From: an uncultured bacterium
GTDB taxonomy: Bacteria; Oederibacteriota; PGYV01; CAILUR01
NCBI GenBank assembly: GCA_903837445.1
Contig: CAILUR010000150.1
Coordinates: 1-14,800 of the forward strand
DNA: 14,800 nt
Direction of reading: 5' to 3'
The notes beneath the pieces were generated by a model. That model had not been told where the DNA came from. It worked only from the letters and a program-made list of their open reading frames with translations, and did not search any database. Position 1 is the stretch's first letter. Every line of letters begins with the position of its first letter. A program made the position numbers and the translations under genes. Below, in pieces: positions 12,326 to 14,800 of this stretch.

Positions 12326-14800
12326 ATGCAGGATAAATACGAGCCCTTATTAATAGAGGATAAATGGTATTCTTTTTGGATGCAAAAGGGATATTTTACG
12401 GCTGACAACACTTCAAAAAAACCGCCTTTCTCTATTGTCATTCCCCCACCTAATGTCACTGGCTCTTTACATATGGGGCACGCTTTAAATAATACTTTAC
12501 AGGATATCCTATGTCGTTATAAAAGAGCCACTGGGTTTAATGTGTTATGGGTTCCAGGCTGTGACCATGCTGGAATCGCTACTCAAAATGTGGTGGAACG
12601 CGAACTGAAAAAACAGGGAATAAAAAGAACTGATTTAGGGCGTGAAGAGTTTTTAAAGCGGGTCTGGGAGTGGAAAGAGCAATACGGGAAAACTATTATG
12701 ATGCAGCTTCGAAAACTGGGGGCCTCGTGCGATTGGTCGCGTGAGCGGTTTACTATGGATGAGGGCTTATCAGATGCGGTCAGGGAAGTGTTCGTTCGGC
12801 TTTATAAAGAAGGGTTGATATATCGCGGGGACTATATAATAAACTGGTGTCCAAGATGCTTGACTGCTATTTCGGATATAGAAGTAAATCACAAAGAATC
12901 AGATGGGCATTTGTGGCATTTGCGCTATCCTTTTAAAGACGGGTCAGGATTTGTAGAAGTTGCAACTACGCGTCCCGAGACTATGCTCGGCGATACTGCG
13001 GTGGCTGTAAATCCTGAAGATGAAAGATATAAAAAAATAATAGGAAAAATAGTAGTCCTTCCAATAGTAAATCGTGAGATTCCGGTTATTGCGGATGCTT
13101 TCGTGGATAAAACTTTTGGCACAGGCGTAGTAAAAATAACCCCAGCACACGATCCAAATGATTTTGAAGCTGGCTTGCGGCATAAACTACCAGTAATAAA
13201 AGTAATGGCGGAAAACGGCACTATGAATGAAAATGCCGGAATTTACAAAGGGCTTGATCGCTTCAAATGCAGAGCAGCGCTTTTGGTGGAGTTTGAAGCT
13301 AGCGGAGTCCTTGTGAAAACAGAAACGCATAAGCATGCGGTAGGACATTGCTATCGCTGTGATACGGTCGTAGAACCATATGTGTCCACGCAGTGGTTTG
13401 TAAAAATAAAACCTCTGGCTGAACCAGCCATTAAAGCCGTGGAAAATGATGAGATAAAGTTTGTCCCTGATATGTGGAAAAAAGTTTATTTTGAGTGGAT
13501 GCGAAATATCAAGGACTGGTGCATATCGCGCCAACTCTGGTGGGGGCATAGAATTCCAGCTTGGTATTGTGATTGCGGACATATGACTATTTCAAAAACT
13601 ACTCCAAAAACCTGTGAAAAGTGCGGCAGCAGTGAGATTAGACAGGATAATGATGTTTTAGATACTTGGTTTTCTTCCGGTTTATGGCCCTTTTCTACTC
13701 TGGGTTGGCCAGGAAAAACAAAAGATTTAGAAGTGTATTATCCGACAGCGGTGCTTGTCACGAGTTGGGATATCTTATTTTTTTGGATAGCCAGAATGGC
13801 TATGCTGGGAATAAAGTTTATGGGGCGTGCGCCTTTTGCGGAAGTAGTAATAAACTCTTTGGTGACTGATTCTGAAGGTAAGAAAATGAGCAAGTCAAAA
13901 GGGAATGTAGTGGACCCACTTGAGATAATGAAAAATACTTCGGCTGATTCCTTGCGGTTTACAATGACTTCACTTGAAACGCAGTCCAGACATATCGCTT
14001 TTTCGGAAGACCGAGCTAAAGGGTATCACAACTTTATGAACAAGATATGGAATGCTTCGAAATATACTATGACCAACATTGAAGGTCGCATTTCTATGGA
14101 TTTGACTAAGGCGGAACTTAAGTTGGCGGAAAAATGGATTCTTAATGAATTAAATATTCTTATAAAGCGTGTGACAGAAGATATGGACAAGTACAGGTTT
14201 GCGGATATGGCACTGGCTATGTATGAATTTTTCTGGCACACTTTTTGTGATTGGTATGTGGAAATTTCAAAAATAGAACTGACAAAGGAAAACAACCCAT
14301 ATAAAAATACCGTAAAAAATGTCCTACATTATGTGCTTTTAAAGACAACGATACTTATGCATCCAGTTATTCCTTTTATTACTGAAGAAGTGTATCAGAA
14401 CTTGCAAGGGGACAAAGAAGAAAGCATTATGCTTGCACAGTGGCCGAAATTTGAAAAGGCTTTTGAAACTGAGACGGCGGCTATGCCACAACTGCAAGAA
14501 ATAATTTATCATATAAGAAATATGCGTGGTGAATTGTCTGTAGGCCCTGGGGAAAAAATAGCGGTGTATATAAAAGCGCTTGAAGGAAAAACAGATACTA
14601 TGATAAAAGAAAATGCTGAAATTATTATGACCCTAGCCAAAGCCAAAGAGATACACGGTGAAAAAAGCGAAAAGCCTACTGTGGTGGGCAGAGACATAGA
14701 TAAGATAGGCTATATAGCAATAGACATTCAAGGCGTGGTGGATGTGGACAAAGAAGTGACAAGACTCAAAACTAAAATCACGACAATAGAAAATGGGATA
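12326..14800 (+). CDS. valS: Valyl-tRNA synthetase, 3'-truncated by the window edge
   Basis: The frame is open for 825 codons from ATG at 12326 to the last base and was followed without a stop or shift; the family is usually about 880 residues, so only the end of the C-terminal coiled coil is missing. ValRS charges tRNA-Val and edits mischarged threonine. The class I signature is HMGH (49-52, within PPNVTGSLHMGHA), and KMSKS is at 520-524. The editing domain contains VATTRPETMLGDTAVAVNP and TPAHDPNDFEAGL. A cysteine-rich insert (CDCGHM, then CEKCGSSEIRQDNDVLDTW) has the usual zinc-type spacing. The anticodon-binding region includes FCDWYVE, and the start of the tRNA-binding coiled coil (DVDKEVTRLKTKI) closes the window. 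GGAGGT (12315-12320) lies five bases before the ATG. No T-box leader is present. Confidence 0.97.
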   Translation, partial: MQDKYEPLLIEDKWYSFWMQKGYFTADNTSKKPPFSIVIPPPNVTGSLHMGHALNNTLQDILCRYKRATGFNVLWVPGCDHAGIATQNVVERELKKQGIKRTDLGREEFLKRVWEWKEQYGKTIMMQLRKLGASCDWSRERFTMDEGLSDAVREVFVRLYKEGLIYRGDYIINWCPRCLTAISDIEVNHKESDGHLWHLRYPFKDGSGFVEVATTRPETMLGDTAVAVNPEDERYKKIIGKIVVLPIVNREIPVIADAFVDKTFGTGVVKITPAHDPNDFEAGLRHKLPVIKVMAENGTMNENAGIYKGLDRFKCRAALLVEFEASGVLVKTETHKHAVGHCYRCDTVVEPYVSTQWFVKIKPLAEPAIKAVENDEIKFVPDMWKKVYFEWMRNIKDWCISRQLWWGHRIPAWYCDCGHMTISKTTPKTCEKCGSSEIRQDNDVLDTWFSSGLWPFSTLGWPGKTKDLEVYYPTAVLVTSWDILFFWIARMAMLGIKFMGRAPFAEVVINSLVTDSEGKKMSKSKGNVVDPLEIMKNTSADSLRFTMTSLETQSRHIAFSEDRAKGYHNFMNKIWNASKYTMTNIEGRISMDLTKAELKLAEKWILNELNILIKRVTEDMDKYRFADMALAMYEFFWHTFCDWYVEISKIELTKENNPYKNTVKNVLHYVLLKTTILMHPVIPFITEEVYQNLQGDKEESIMLAQWPKFEKAFETETAAMPQLQEIIYHIRNMRGELSVGPGEKIAVYIKALEGKTDTMIKENAEIIMTLAKAKEIHGEKSEKPTVVGRDIDKIGYIAIDIQGVVDVDKEVTRLKTKITTIENGI

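Noticed and set aside
13666..13869. Short plus-strand open frame within valS
   Set aside because: It is out of frame with an intact valS reading frame that carries all expected motifs, and has no start signal.

Overview
The window is about 40% GC (by eye) and densely coded, from a diderm (Gram-negative-type) bacterium. This is inferred from signal-peptide beta-barrel candidates, an O-antigen-ligase-type polymerase/ligase and a periplasmic amidase. A PorV/PorQ-type (UPF0164) barrel beside a protein with a YPNP...GIYLYQ...GKFAIVK tail, short HAMP-only proteins and 'DUF'-like exported proteins recall uncultured candidate phyla of the Elusimicrobia/Goldbacteria/Omnitrophica/Firestonebacteria kind. 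I cannot name the phylum from the sequence. No mobile element, CRISPR array, tRNA or rRNA was seen, and every gene reads as intact.

Layout. (1) 1-1005, +: the C-terminal part of a sigma54 activator, cut by the window edge, ending at a strong bidirectional terminator (1034-1063). (2) 1090-2514, -: a two-gene operon of a Thr-rich stalk plus T9SS/FlgD-like tail protein followed by a PorV-like outer-membrane barrel. (3) 2515-2901: a divergent promoter region with two near-consensus rightward sigma70 promoters, one leftward promoter and an 8-bp-arm inverted repeat. (4) 2902-9035, +: a probable operon of an exported membrane protein of unknown function, rpiB, glyA, a HAMP-only membrane protein, an O-antigen ligase/TPR protein and nrdR. 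(5) 9226-12235, +: a second operon behind its own promoter, with an unassigned outer-membrane-type protein, accA, a periplasmic N-acetylmuramoyl-L-alanine amidase and a GerMN-domain protein, closed by an intrinsic terminator. (6) 12326 to the window end, +: valS, open at the right edge.

The rightward operons mix central metabolism (pentose phosphate, one-carbon, fatty-acid initiation, dNTP regulation) with envelope construction (ligase, amidase, GerMN, barrel). The leftward operon is purely surface-related. Most of the window is housekeeping. The least explained parts are the PorV/tail-protein pair, the HAMP protein without an output domain, the two exported proteins I could not assign to a family, and the tandem-promoter leader at 2620-2901. 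I found no convincing evidence for a wholly new multi-gene system.
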